A stretch of 64,000 bases of DNA from Ciborinia camelliae (Eukaryota; Ascomycota; Leotiomycetes; Helotiales; Sclerotiniaceae), in the NCBI GenBank assembly GCA_025890175.1, contig JANPYM010000020.1, forward strand, positions 1 to 64,000. Direction: 5' to 3'. Position 1 is the stretch's first letter. Each line of letters begins with the position of its first letter. Both the position numbers and the translations under genes were made by a program. Positions 20,371 through 32,500 of the stretch are shown in pieces. Under the pieces are notes generated by a model. That model had not been told where the DNA came from and did not search any database. It saw only the letters and a program-made list of their open reading frames with translations.

Positions 20371-21108
20371 AAATTGAGGAGAGAGGTGTGGGGTGAGACC
20401 AGGCAGCCGGAGATATAATGGAAGCACTGGGAGGAATATAACCACATGAGTGAGAAGGTCTGAAGTATTTTCTCAGTACAGCCTGAGAAGCTTGATGGTA
20501 CCTATTTGGTAATGGGGATTGATGTTAAGCTATTGCAGCATTTAATAGAATAGTCCCAAATTTTTAATGCTCAATTTAAACAAGAAAAATTTTCCAGACT
20601 ACTGGTATCCGGATTAAAAATACTGTGACCCATCTAAATGAATCTCTATGGAGAGCTACACCCTTTTTGCTGACATGCTGTAAAGTCCCAATTCATCACT
20701 CATTTACCTCTCCACATATAAATATTCATATAATATTACCAGAATTCTATGATGCCACGATTTTCATTCAATATGAGTTCTGAATATTTGATTTGTACGA
20801 CTTCTTTCAATCCACTGAGTCTCATTTTCAACAGGCTCTAGAAATCCATGAAAGACTGTGACGTGGTAATAGACTCGTCTGATGATTTCAGAAAACAATA
20901 TCGAAGACTCCTCCACACACAAACTGAAAGAAACGAATCCAAGTCCTACTCAAAACAATCCCTAAACAATGCCAATTCTTTATATATATAAATAAGCTCT
21001 TTATCAGTTTAGCTTTCTTTATCATACGAAATAACGACACTTCGGCACGACCATACAATTACACAACCACAAAACTACTTAACACCACAGGAATTCAACA
21101 CAGACAAA
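20371..21108. other. Intergenic, promoter of small membrane protein
   Basis: No gene seen. The 3' part contains a TATA-like run and a pyrimidine/AC-rich leader typical of fungal promoters. Confidence 0.6.
20980..20994 (+). promoter_or_regulatory. TATA-like element
   Basis: TTATATATATAAATA lies about 115-130 bp before the ATG at 21109, with a CA-rich leader between. The position suits a core promoter. Confidence 0.5.
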
Positions 21109-21513
21109 ATGACCGAAGCAAACGAAACAAGCTATTTCCGCTCAGCAAGTTTTGCTGTCATCTTGAGCCTCGCCATCATCGTGATCATCATGTTGATCAT
21201 GATCTACATTCCAGGTGTCATCGGCAAGAAGTTCGAGGAGCTTAGGAATAAAGCCAGCGACGAAACTCGAAGACTGTTGGAAGACGCATCAACACAGACG
21301 GAACGAATACCCGACATCGAATTGGGTGAGCTTTTGCCAGCTCCAGAGCCTGTACTTGCGAGAACAGGTCAACAGCCAGATGATTGGCCAAAGAGAAAAT
21401 TAAAACCAATGCCCGCGGTTCGTATTGGAGAAGTGGAATCAATTTCGGAAATTGATCTTGGGTACGGCAGTGCGGGACATCTCCAAGGGTTCCCCCACTA
21501 TCTCTCAAAGTAA
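21109..21513 (+). CDS. Small single-pass membrane protein
   Basis: 134 residues. After a short polar N-terminus, residues 12-37 form one strongly hydrophobic segment (FAVILSLAIIVIIMLIMIYI), followed by a basic/acidic helical stretch (GKKFEELRNKASDETRRLL) and a Pro-rich tail. This suggests a single-span protein with a cytosolic C-terminus, without a recognised family. ATG context is good (AGACAAAATGACC). The stop codon overlaps a perfect donor GTAAGT at 21510. Splicing to the acceptor CTCCAG at about 21605 would still give AAG then a stop, so the protein is unchanged. Confidence 0.6.
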   Translation: MTEANETSYFRSASFAVILSLAIIVIIMLIMIYIPGVIGKKFEELRNKASDETRRLLEDASTQTERIPDIELGELLPAPEPVLARTGQQPDDWPKRKLKPMPAVRIGEVESISEIDLGYGSAGHLQGFPHYLSK

Positions 21514-21532
21514 GTCGGAGAAGACCACGAGT

Positions 21533-21776
21533 AAGTAGGCAAGTCAAAACCATGATGCTTGATATCCATGAATTCTCTCCATTGTGCAACTGCACTTTTT
21601 CTCCAGGTGAGTAAATGTAAATAAGCAAGTCAGATAAAACCATAATGCTTAATATCCATAAATTCTCTTCATCGTGCAAATTACACTTTTTCTCAAGGTA
21701 AAAATAAATAAGCAAGTCAGATGAAACATTATGCTTGAATATCCATGAATTCTCTCCATCGTACGTGCAATTTGGT
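21533..21776. repeat. 87 bp tandem repeat, nearly 3 copies
   Basis: Copies start at about 21533, 21620 and 21707 and share AAGCAAGTCA, ATGCTT..ATATCCATGAATTCTCT and CATCGTGCAA..CACTTTTTCTC. They lie immediately after the small membrane protein gene and probably form its 3' UTR or flank. Confidence 0.85.
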
Positions 21777-22494
21777 TGCACCATTAAACAATGAATTAAA
21801 TATAATTATTTTCATTTTCCTATATAAAAAAACTATGACCAAATATAAATTTTAACTAAAAATCATATTGTGACAAATTATATCGTGACAAATAGAAACC
21901 TGAATGAATGAATTTTTGATATTCCACATCCCCCTTTGCATATGAAATAAGAAAAGAATATATCGCCGATCCTACCTAGTATGAAATCTGTACAACGTCA
22001 TTGAAAAAAGAGATCTACAGCGGGGTAATGCAAGGGAGAGAGCCAAGTACCACCACCATCATCACCATCCAATTAACATCAATGGCCTTGATAATAAATG
22101 TAACCACACGAATACGAGAAACCAACCTGGTATTACATCCAAGCTCACAAACCATATGCAGATCTGACTCGTATCGAATTTGTACAATGTAACTTATATG
22201 ATCTCGTGGATTGATGAAGATCAATATCTGCGAGAAACACGAGAAAAATATCATGATTTGTACAAGACTTGTACATTTCTTGTGTAAATGGCGGGAAGAT
22301 ACATTACAGGTGCCGCCACTGACGGTTAAAGGGGATGTCCGATACCATTCATCCTCCTCGTCTATCGTGTATATATATCCATGAGAATTTCCCAACTTTG
22401 GTGACTGGTAATGAACCTTATCTCTTACTGAATAAGCTCAAAACTAAACAAGATTCAATAAAACAAAAAATACGTCAAAACACATCATAACAAA
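21777..22494. other. Intergenic, no gene seen
   Basis: Spacer and promoter of the PAN-like gene. A minus-strand open frame (about 22015-22395) lacks any domain or good start and was not accepted. Confidence 0.55.
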
Positions 22495-22933
22495 ATGTAT
22501 CCCAAACACTTGCTCTTCGTCCTCACTTCACTTAGTGTCACAAACCTCGTGAACTCTTCTCCAACTCTAAGCGGTACACTCTCAACACCGCCTCCACCAG
22601 GAGAAAGTAAGATTACCTCCTTCTATTCCATATTTATCAGTGGCTAATGCATTCCCAGCCTACGTCGTCGGTTATCCCATCTGCGCAATACCAGGCTTCA
22701 CCGAAGTTCCCGGCAACTACAATGAGACCATTCATCAATATCCTGGAGCTACCCTCACCAGTTGTATTAACGAATGTCGAACTGCATACCCCGCCTGCAA
22801 GAGTATAGCTTTTCATGCTAGATATACGGAATGTTTGTGGTTTAATGAGAAGGTTGATAAGACACAATTGTATGAGGATGATACGAGTGAATTTGTTCAT
22901 TATGATTTGATTTGTCCGGTTCCGACTTGCTGA
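22495..22933 (+). CDS. Small secreted protein with PAN/apple-like cysteine pattern
   Basis: Exons 22495-22606 and 22659-22933, joined across a 52 nt intron (GTAAGA..CTAATGCATTCCCAG), encode 128 residues. Residues 1-22 form a signal peptide (MYPKHLLFVLTSLSVTNLVNS), followed by a Pro-rich linker. The second exon has C-x-IPGF, then SCINECRTAYPACKSIAFH, ECLWF and a final DLIC region. The spacing C-x3-C-x7-C-x3-(I/F)-F..C resembles PAN/apple domains, which bind proteins or sugars. Likely extracellular. A 34 nt intron with acceptor at 22640 would also keep the frame but is too short and leaves the branch site in the exon. Confidence 0.7.
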
Positions 22934-23875
22934 TGTTGAAAAGGAGTTAGGGTGGACTTATGGTCAGAGTTTAATGGCTAAATTGATGGGATGATATGGT
23001 ACTGTGGGTGGAGATCGTGAGAATATTCTTGGAACAAATCAGGATTGATGAGATGGTTCATAATTTCTTGGAACTGCTAGTAATTCATGAAAATCAGTAT
23101 GTTATTGAAATATCACCGGGTTTTCCTTCCCAGTCATATGATGATAATATGATGTTGACAATATGTACTGCTGAGGATTTCCACGTCCAGGCTTGATTTA
23201 CGAAGGGCAGCAATGGGAAAACTTATAGTACGACTCATTATATCGCGAGGTCATAATGATTTACAAACCATGACGAACAACTATGAGCCAAGAGAGTGCG
23301 GGGTGGTAGCGGGCTAGGATATTTTAAGGGAAAGCATAGATCGTCTACAAGTAGAGCAATAACGCTATGGAAGACATGGCAGTGCACTATCAACAAAGCC
23401 CCAGCTAGATTCAATGAGAAATTGGCATTCCTAAACTATAGAATCAACATTCCAGACCCAAATGATTTTTTTTTGGTTTTATTTGGCTGCAAGGAAGGAA
23501 ACAGAAAAACCTTATGGAAAATGGGGAAAGAAGGATCAGAACCCAAGCATAAGAGATAAAAACAGAGTTAAAAGAGTGTAGAAATTATTACTCCCCGCTC
23601 CTACATTCTATGACAATTGAAATAGAAGGATCAAATGAGCGAAAGAGCAAACTGGAACCAATGATCAGAGAAACAGAAAGCTATAAAGAATACTAACAAG
23701 GGATAACCTGCGAGACGAAAGACATTGGAAAACGACCTATTAACACAGAAGAATCTGCAGCAGCCACAACGAACCAATACGTTCTCCTTTGTGCGAGTAT
23801 GAATGCTAAATGAAACTGATGACTCGAAGCCCCGAATTTGCTCTCAGGTGCTTTTTCTTAAAGTTCATGACCAGG
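22934..23875. other. Intergenic, no gene accepted
   Basis: Short frames at about 22996-23196 and 23296-23559 have no start context, domains or splice signals. Probably the 3' flanks of the PAN-like gene and of the convergent zinc-finger gene. Confidence 0.5.
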
Positions 23876-25036
23876 TTATTGAGGATCACAGATGAGGCAA
23901 TGGTGCCACATCATAGTAGAGCCGAACGTCCATGCTCTGCCTTCTTCGAATTTCTCATTTGTGAATTCGCCCAGAGGAATATTCCAGTGGTTGACTTCGA
24001 GCCCATGGCAGGTTCTGAGATGATCTAATGCAAACTTTTCTGTTCCGTGTTCTTTAATTTGGTTATCCGCACAGGAACCTAAGGCGCAGGAGAACCCCGA
24101 GGTCTCATATTCTGAATGGTATCCGTTGAAATGGTTAGAAATTTCCTTACGAGTGGTGAATTCAGCATGTTGCGATGAGCAATGTGGATAAGGAATGAGC
24201 AATGTGGATAAGGACAGAAGGCATCGTTTTGGTGTTGTGTTTCGCGAATATGTTCAAGCCATTTGTCTTTGCGAGCGAACGCGGTTGTAATGGACTCGCA
24301 TGTGAGATATGGGCATTGGTACGGTCGCAACTTTGAGTGAGCAGTAGCTTTGTGGCGTTTTAAATCCTCGTTATTTCTGAAGGGTTTCTTGTATGAACAC
24401 CGCTCTACAGTGCATACAAGGGGATTTGTATGAATATTCCTCAGATGTTGGCGAAACAATGTTAATGTTTTGAAGATTGCCTTTGACTTGCAGCCTTCCC
24501 AAGAGCATCGTGACGGTGGGATAAATGCGTCGACCATCTGTGAGGTGGTCTGTGCGTTTCTGAATTTGACACGCCCTGTCAGCGCAAGTGCCTTTTTTTT
24601 TAACTCACCGATTTTCCTCGTTTGCCTCAGATAACCCAACACCGGTATCCATCAAAGCATCCGCAGTGGGAGGCTGAGCCATCAAGGATTCAAGGTCGAT
24701 TGGTTCGAGATTGCTCGGCAAAAGCGTTATATCGCCCTGAAGTTGCATCTGATTGGCTTCGAACCAATTCATAGGTTCTTGGAGGGCCGCGTCATTCATA
24801 GGTACTTCTGGATTGGCTAGCAAAATTTCCGTATCACCCTGAAATTGCACCGGATTGATATCAAACCAATCCATAGGTTCCTGGAGAGCCGCATCATTTA
24901 GAGCTGCTTGAGGATTGGCCGGCAAAGTATCGATATCGCCCTGAGGTTGCACTGGATTGGCATCGAACCATGTCAAGGCTTCTTCCATGGCTATAGGATC
25001 GTTCAAGAACGAATCGAAATCGATGTTCCCGTCCAT
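23876..25036 (-). pseudogene. C2H2 zinc-finger protein broken by 20 bp tandem duplication
   Basis: Exon 1 is 25036-24609 and exon 2 starts at 24559 after a 49 nt intron (GTGAGT..TTCAG, phase 2). The N-terminal part has three repeats of about 40 residues around (W)F(D/E)xNP.Q.QGD and NDAALQEPM, acidic and activation-domain-like. Five C2H2 fingers follow, starting CSWEGC, CTVERC, CPYLTC, CPYPHC and CALGSC. Within finger 4 the unit ATGAGCAATGTGGATAAGGA is duplicated (24175-24194 and 24195-24214), shifting the frame, so translation ends at 24079 after 302 residues instead of continuing to 23876. Without one copy the frame stays open to 23876 (363 residues). It is a recent pseudogene, a truncated allele or an assembly error. 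A DNA-binding regulator is the likely original role. Confidence 0.8.
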
Positions 25037-25419
25037 TTTGAGTGATTTTTGAAAAATGGGGTGATCAAGAGATTGGTTCTGCAGGTGACGTTGTAGCGAG
25101 GGCGATTTCAAGGTATGCGTGGGGTCCGAAAAGGTACAGAAATGATAAGAGAGAAGTGCGAAAAGAGAGAGAAAAAAAGTTGGGGAGAGAGCTTGCTTAT
25201 ATCTTTGAACGACGGTGAAGGATGCAGGCGTAGGGCGATTGTTATTACCATTTTGATGTGTTACAGGCTATCAAGAATCATATCATATCGAGATGGGCTG
25301 ATAGAAAGAAAAGACATAAACCCCTACCATTCATTCTTGGCCTCTAGTCTGGACTATTCATCCTCCTCCACAATGTCATGTAACCACTCGGTCATTAAAA
25401 AATTAAACATTATTTCTTT
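25037..25419. other. Intergenic between C2H2 gene and CorA-like gene
   Basis: 383 bp holding the promoter of the zinc-finger gene and the 3' end of the CorA-like gene. A plus-strand frame (25115-25648) runs antisense into the transporter and shows no features of its own. Confidence 0.6.
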
Positions 25420-27426
25420 TCATCTATTCCACTTCTGTTTCAGTCCCCTTTCCCTACTTTCCCTCCTCTCTCTCCCCTTCCGACTTCTCGAAATTCCTCT
25501 TCTCTGTAATGTTCTCTTGAACCACCATATAATCATATCCCTCATCAAGAATAAAATTACCACAAAAGCAACCGGTAAAGCGATTTGCCAAAAGTATTTC
25601 TCATTATGTTCTATACTTGGCATGTCCGTAAAATTCATCCCAAAGTAACCTGTCAAGAAACTTAATGGAAGGAAGATAATCGTGACAATCGTGAGTTGTT
25701 TCATGGACTCGTTTTGGTAAGCCGAGATAGTGTTGAAGATCAAGTCTATCATTCCATCGGCATTTCTTCGAAGTTGATCAAGGGATTCTGTAATTAATAC
25801 GATATGATCTTCGACGTCACCAAGGTATGTTTGAGCCATCTGACTGATCTTCACAGCAGATGCTGCCTTTTGTACATCACCTCTTTGCCCAACATTTTTG
25901 TGATCGCGAAGTGAATTGATGAGGTTGGCAATTGGATTAATGAAGTTGCGTAAGGTGGTAATTTCGCTGGTAACGACGTATAATGATGTTGTATGCTTGA
26001 TATTCGGATTTGTCAAGACATCAAGTTCTAATGAACCAATTATATCTTGATAGGCAAAGGTAACTGGTATAGCAAGATCAATAATAGCATCAATAACGGC
26101 CTGCATTACCATTGATGCATCACAAGATCTGCGAAGGATTGTATCGAAGTTACTCAATCTGTGAAGGATGGGAGTTTCGATATCATCGGCGGAGTTTTCG
26201 AAAAATGAAATGACATTATTATCTATAATTTGTTAGACCTTCAACTCATGACATTGATGCGAAACTTACCAGCTGTTAAGAAGATTGAGACCTGCTCAGC
26301 ACTAACAGCTAACATCTTTTGTGTCAAAGGGGAAATTTTCTCCATATGTGCCGCCCTTTCTTGATTAGGTCCTCCATGATATCTCTGTAGAGTCCTCAGT
26401 TTTTTTACCGGCGAAGACTGTACACCATCCGTATGACCAGTGATATATTCATTATTAGGGTCGTGAACACCACCTGCGAGTTTATCATTCTGTGCCACGT
26501 TCTCACTCCTCTTGCGTTTCATTAACTTATGTAAAGCCTTTCGGAATGGTCCTCGTTTTCTTCGCCTTGGATTCTCTAGAGTTATGTCTTGCTCGTTGTC
26601 ATCATCGCAGTCCGAATCGCTATCTTTGTCTGGATGTAAATGAACGAGTTTCTGCAATGTTAAAACAACATAAGTATGGTCGGTATACCTATATATTGTT
26701 AGTCCTTGATCGCGGGAAGAAACTGTATAGCATACCAATCTGCCTTTGTCCTATTATTAAGATTGACCATATCCTCGATAGCCAATCTATGTAATTTCTT
26801 TCTCTTCCCAACAGCCTTGATTACATCCCAACTGAGCCCATTAATATTTATCCACCGACACTTGATCCAATCCTCTTGTTCAATATCCAAAAACCTAACA
26901 AATTCATCATTGTTGAATTCCCTCTTGACCATATTATCCTCACTAAAGTCCACAACCGTAATCTGGCAATCCTCATGTAAGTTGACACCTGCAGTTCGTC
27001 CACCATCAGGTTTAGAAGGATCAAGTCCAGGTTCTTGTCCAGGGTGCCATTCTGGTTGACGGGGTGAAACATCAATTGTGCGAAATGTATTTGATCGTGA
27101 GCGGGTAGTGCGACGTCGAATTGGTGGTTGTCCCATGATTGAATCGGTGGAGGTTTGGATATAGGTCAAAGGTTCGAGTTCATCTGCGAATTTGGGGTAA
27201 GCAGATTATCGGAAATTGCGCATAACTATGATTCTCATAGAAGCGCATGAGTGAGTATTTGATACTCCGGTAAGACAAATGTCACCGATGCGCGCAATTA
27301 TACGATTGGTTAGAGCTGTAAGAGGAACTCACATGCTGTAGGGAAAGCCTCCGAGTCAAATCCCACGGTTATTGATGGTGAGGTCATACCTCCAGGTGAA
27401 AAATCTCTTATTTCTGGTTCTGCCAT
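25420..27426 (-). CDS. CorA-family divalent metal transporter
   Basis: Four exons, 27426-27333, 27183-26736, 26688-26270 and 26222-25420, give 587 residues. All introns have good borders (GTGAGT..GCAG, GTATGC..ATAG, GTAAGT..ATAG) and phases close. A long cytosolic N-terminal domain carries an acidic/basic linker (DKDSDSDCDDDNEQD near residue 190). The CorA signature GMN lies at about 515-517 (TGYFGMNF), at the end of TM1 (about 496-514), and TM2 follows at about 531-549. The C-terminus is short and Arg-rich. CorA proteins are pentameric Mg2+ (or Co2+/Zn2+) channels; in fungi they sit in the plasma membrane, vacuole or mitochondria. The small first exon is inferred from splicing; a downstream ATG at 27136 is the alternative start. 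Confidence 0.92.
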
Positions 27427-29018
27427 TCTTCCTCTCAATATTAATTGTTTGCGACGATGAAATGAAATCTGCTGTATGGATTCTTGGAATTGATCAAGCT
27501 CCTTTTCTCAAGATGTCCAAGTCTACCTGTACCTGGAATCCTCAATTGTATGAAACCGAAATTACACCACGCCAGGGGTATTAAGAAATAAGTGAATGTA
27601 TTGAATCAGCAGGAAATATAAACACAGAAAAAACAGGAAACCAAATAAATATAAACAAAACGAAGACGACGATGTTCAATTGTGGGATGTAAAAATGGTT
27701 CATGAGATAATAAGTTTTGGAAGTAAACAAGCTTCGCCAAGCTAAAGTTTCTTAGATCCACGCTAGTAAATGCTTCTAAAATAGCCCAATAGCCTACTTT
27801 GAAGCCTGCACGTCATTGTAGCCCCTATAATTTTAACGAGTGTGAACATAACTTCATTAAAGGGGTCAAAGCTAATAGTTTGGTGGTATCTACGTATATC
27901 GAATCAATGCATGTTGCTTTCCATGTTGCTTAATCTTCATTGTTCTTCCTCTAGGCATGACCATGAAGATTGAGAACTCCCACCACCATTACTTTGGAGC
28001 ATGTAATCAAGGCTAAACCATGATGAATGATGGAACGAGTAGACTTAGATGGAGAGATGGAACAGCTAGATCATTGAAGATAGCTTAATCACTGGTCAGC
28101 TAAAGAAATGAGTGTAAAGATGATCGCAAGAAGGGTAATTTGATTAGTCATTATCTACAAACCACGGTGGCATTTTCACATCTCCCTTCAAGCTCAATAC
28201 ATATTACATCTTCACGAAATCGCTGAATATCATCTCCATACGAATAGATTATATGATAAGTGGTCACCGGCTATAATCCCTTCCTCTCTATTAATTAATT
28301 GATGAAAATTTCACCAGTTTTCATGATGATGAGAATAAGTGCGGTGGGACCCAGGAAGATAGGACATTGATGAACTTTCTACTCAGCCATCCAACAAACC
28401 CCCAACAAGCCCCCAATCTATCCCAAATTACGGAGTCCAGCCAAAACTTCCACCGGTATATCCTATTCGAATGAATGAGAAGAAAAAACCAACCAGGCTG
28501 AGTAGTCTATGAACTCAATTAATCATTTCTTATTCTCCCCCATTATTGTAACCGCCGTAGTGGGGCAAAATATATTCTGTGCAGTCACATCTTATATTGA
28601 CATCAATAGTTGATTGGAAGGAAGTCTTGCGTTGAAATCTTACTACATATCTAGTGTTGTTTCTGGGGTCCGGGGAGAAACTTTTGAAGTTGGGGTTCCT
28701 GGTTGTTCGTTTGTTATACTATGGTCTCTACGCAGGAAGTATAATTCAATGAAGGTCGATGGGACGATTATCTCCGGGTCTTTTCATTACCAAGTTTAAG
28801 AAGTCAAGGCCACGGATTCATTTGGTGATTTATTCTAAATACCACGAGATGATTTGGAAGTTTACATCTATCATCATTCCATACTTGCGCATCCTCGGAA
28901 ACAAAAATCGAGTAAAGAAAAGTATTCATTTGGTATCATTTTCCATTTCGCCATTAATTCCCCCCTTTCTAAACCTTTTACCCCGCCAACCATATCCCTA
29001 AAACCCATCCGTCCATAT
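27427..29018. other. Intergenic, no gene seen
   Basis: 1.6 kb with only short unconvincing frames. Includes the CorA-like promoter and the 3' flank of the Ser-rich gene. Confidence 0.55.
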
Positions 29019-29525
29019 TCACAAGACAACCCTCAAACCCTCATCCATTCCAGTCTCAAAAGACGAATGAATTTCGAAAGGTGATCCAACATTAACATCC
29101 AACGCCGAGAATGAATCCCCATCCCCATTCCCCTGTCCACCCTCCCCATTAGATTCCGGTGCTTGATACGAGGTAGTTAACTTCCAAGGTATTGATGGTA
29201 CCATGAAATTGTATTGCGATGCGCATGTATCCATAGGTCGTAATAGAGGACTTGCGCAGAGTGATGATCGAGTACTGGATGATGTAGGACTATATGAAGA
29301 CGATTCACAATTTGATCCTTCGGAAACGGTACTTCCCCTCCTTCTACGTGCGGCATCACCGGATGCTCGAAGGAGGTCAAAATCCATTGATGATGTCTTC
29401 TTTATTGGTCTTTGACTTCTTGCTCCTTGTGCTGATTCTCCGAGTTTCATGAAATTGTCCATATCTGAAATTGAGATGATTGGTCCGCCGGCCATTTGTG
29501 AAGTATTTGATGAGCTGGAGGACAT
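29019..29525 (-). CDS. Ser-rich hypothetical protein, 168 residues
   Basis: A single exon from ATG 29525-29523. The N-terminus is poly-Ser, followed by GGPIISISDMDNFMKLG and a basic segment SQRPIKKTSSMDFDLLRASG. Then comes a low-complexity Ser/Thr region (ESSSYSPTSSSTRSSL) containing RRRRGST, a typical basophilic kinase site. Probably a small, intrinsically disordered regulatory protein. No family recognised. The upstream leader is A-rich and the frame is clean, which supports a real gene. Confidence 0.55.
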   Translation of the reverse strand: MSSSSSNTSQMAGGPIISISDMDNFMKLGESAQGARSQRPIKKTSSMDFDLLRASGDAARRRRGSTVSEGSNCESSSYSPTSSSTRSSLCASPLLRPMDTCASQYNFMVPSIPWKLTTSYQAPESNGEGGQGNGDGDSFSALDVNVGSPFEIHSSFETGMDEGLRVVL

Positions 29526-32500
29526 GATGTGCTAGTTTTATTAGTTTTTGTCATATTGTATTTGCAAGAATCAACTTACAATTATATGATGAGAATCGAA
29601 ATAAAATAATTCGAAGAAATCCCGAGGCAAGTAGAATTTTCGGGGATGGATGAGAATTATTTCTTAGGTTCCGAGGATATTTCCGTGGAATCTAAAGTCG
29701 TTTAATATAATTTGAAGGGTAGTTGTGAATGAGGATAGTCGTGAATGAGGATAGTTGTGAATGAGGATAGTCGTGAATGAGGATAGTCGTAATTAGGAAT
29801 GAGAGGTTCATAAAATCTTCCAAATCGTGACTACCATAAACCAAGAAAGTTAAGGACAGTAGTATGTGTCGTATTATTATACAATAAGATATAAAAAAAT
29901 GACCGTGTTGATGGTATGAAAATGAAATTTCCGATCCCAACTCCCGACAAGGAGGATGAAGTTGATACATATATATCCAGACACCCAATGATCGTGTAAC
30001 CCCAACATTCACATCACTCATCCTTCCACCTGGTACCCCATGCCATCCCATAGCCAGCCAGCGCCTATAGAATCACGATCTGCCTACCATCCACATCCGG
30101 GCCACCCCACTTGCGCTTGTCTCAACTTTACCAGTTCCAGCCGGAATCCACCCTAAGGCTGTCTCCAGGTATCACGATTCGCGAGCCAACCAAACGATGC
30201 TAACAATAAGAGATGACGGGGTTTTAAAATGAGAGATGAGTACCAAGCGGTTGCAGTATCGCTTGTCTCCTTGTTTCAGAAGAACAAAAACGTGTATTGG
30301 GGGGGGATGCCGCATATGCGTCTAATTTTGTGGGCCTATCAATCCGCCTATCGTTCATGTAAGCCGGGGTAAGCGAAGGCTGTGTTCTAGGTCCACAAAG
30401 TAAAAGAATTCCGATTGGTTTATTGATCCCAAGTATGAGGTATTGCCGCCGGTATAAATTAAGCTCATCTAATCCTTGTTTGAGGCCATCATTATGACCG
30501 TTTAAGAAACCTTCATATCCAATGCAGCAGTTAGGTAAAGGAAAGAAAAGGGGGAGTTGGTATGAAACTCTAACTTATTATTCTGACATTGTTTCGTTTC
30601 TTCTTTTTGGATTCTTATGATATACTAATATTTGATTCAGAGAATATTGATTAAGTTTTGGAAGAATAGTTTACCTATTATATGACATGTATATGGACGG
30701 TCCCCTTTTCTGCGGCCTCTTGTCTTACTTTGAAAGGAACCTGGTCTAGAATAACATGAAGGAATAAGATCGATTGGTCTACTCAGAAGTAAAGAAAACA
30801 ATCCTTTTGTTGGAATAATATCGGGAAATTGCCATGTAGAATCATAAATTATTGTTGGTCTTTTTACAATTGATGACCAACGAAACTCCAACGTTTGTAT
30901 TCAACCGACGCAATCATATCCAACTTATCCATCCGAGATTGAGAAAAGAAAAGTTACCAACTGCATAAGAAAAGAAGGTAATCTTATACTTACAATGCAT
31001 CTGTCTGGGAAATTCAGCGGAAGTTGACATCCCATGGACCTATCCAATCGACTTCAGAAAAGTATGTAAAAACTACACCAACAGTTTATCAACTCCATGG
31101 TCCAAGTTACTCAGCCCAGTTCACATCAATCCGTGATTACCCGTGCATGAAAATCGTCCATTAAGGTTAATAACCACGTTTCTATTACCCTACCTAGTCA
31201 GGGAAATTCTCATTCTATCGGGACGGCAGGCGCCAAATTTAGAAAAGATTGGTTACTCGAGTTCACATACGTACATGATTGTATTATGCAGCCACAAATA
31301 GATCATTAACCTCTAACGGTAAGATTCCTCCGTCTTGGATAAGTGTCTAGAGTCGGAACTTATAACAGTTGTAATGTTTCTTCTCATGAAACATCTTCTG
31401 ACGCCTTCATCATATTCGAATGAATGTTTGAATTTGTTAGTTTGGTATCTCTACTTCCTATCGACATTTCTATGTAGCTACTGGCTATTGAATTTCTTAG
31501 ATATTAGGATGGTTATACAATACCGTTGCTTTGCATCAGGATATCTCCCTTGATCGAGAATTTGCGGATTAACTGTTTAATTTTTTGAGCTCCTGAGATG
31601 TCTCGTGAGAATATCTACTCAAGATTGCGCGATTGCCGACTCACGGCCTCCACTATGGTTGTAGATCGATCTGTATGAATTCAATATTGTTTACAGGGCT
31701 GACCATCAAATGGATGAACCTATCGGGTTCGATGACTGTGAAGGAGATCGCATATATGAGGAAATACTTAATCAGTCATCTTTTATGGTTTGGGTCTTTC
31801 CCGACGGTCGGCAGGGTTGTTATCTCCTTTTTAGGGTTTAATCTGGAATTTCTTGCATCTAATCATCAGAAACAGTCCTCCGATTAAACGGCGAGTAATC
31901 AAATTAGGTCCCCGGTCCCGAGAGTTTGGAAATTAATAACTTTTAATGTCTAAGAATAGTCAACTCGGGGAAGAAAACTCGGGGAAGAAACTCATGCCCT
32001 CTGAGTGATATTGTGAAGACAATGATAGGTTCGCAGTGAGTATGTGGAAATTTGACATTGCTTTTTTGACGTCCTGGTTTGAGGCGGTGTTATGTGAAGT
32101 AATGATTGTATCGCAATTACGGTATAACACCAATGGAAGAGATATCTCCGTGATTAGGATTTCCTGCCAATATGACAAGAATACCATAGCAGAAATCAGA
32201 AGAGCCAAACTTTGTTAATCTCCTGAAATGGACAAAAGGGAAAAGAGAAAGACATGCTGTATGGCTAAATATCAATACGGTAGCAACAGAAGCCAACATC
32301 TGATGAGTTTGGATGCAGATTGATATGGTATCATTTTTACACTGTGGAGTTTCTCATCACCATACCCAAATTTCTGTCTTTGGATTATAGTTCCTTGGTA
32401 CTGGAAAGATCCGATTAAAGATTTTAACAGTGGAGACGTTTTTATGGAGATTGACAGAATATGGGATGAAGGAACCCAGATTGATGGACGAACTACACAC

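Noticed and set aside
22607..22640. 34 nt intron in the PAN-like gene
   Set aside because: Shorter than the 46-110 nt introns of most other genes here; the acceptor at 22658 keeps the frame and has a proper CTAAT branch site.
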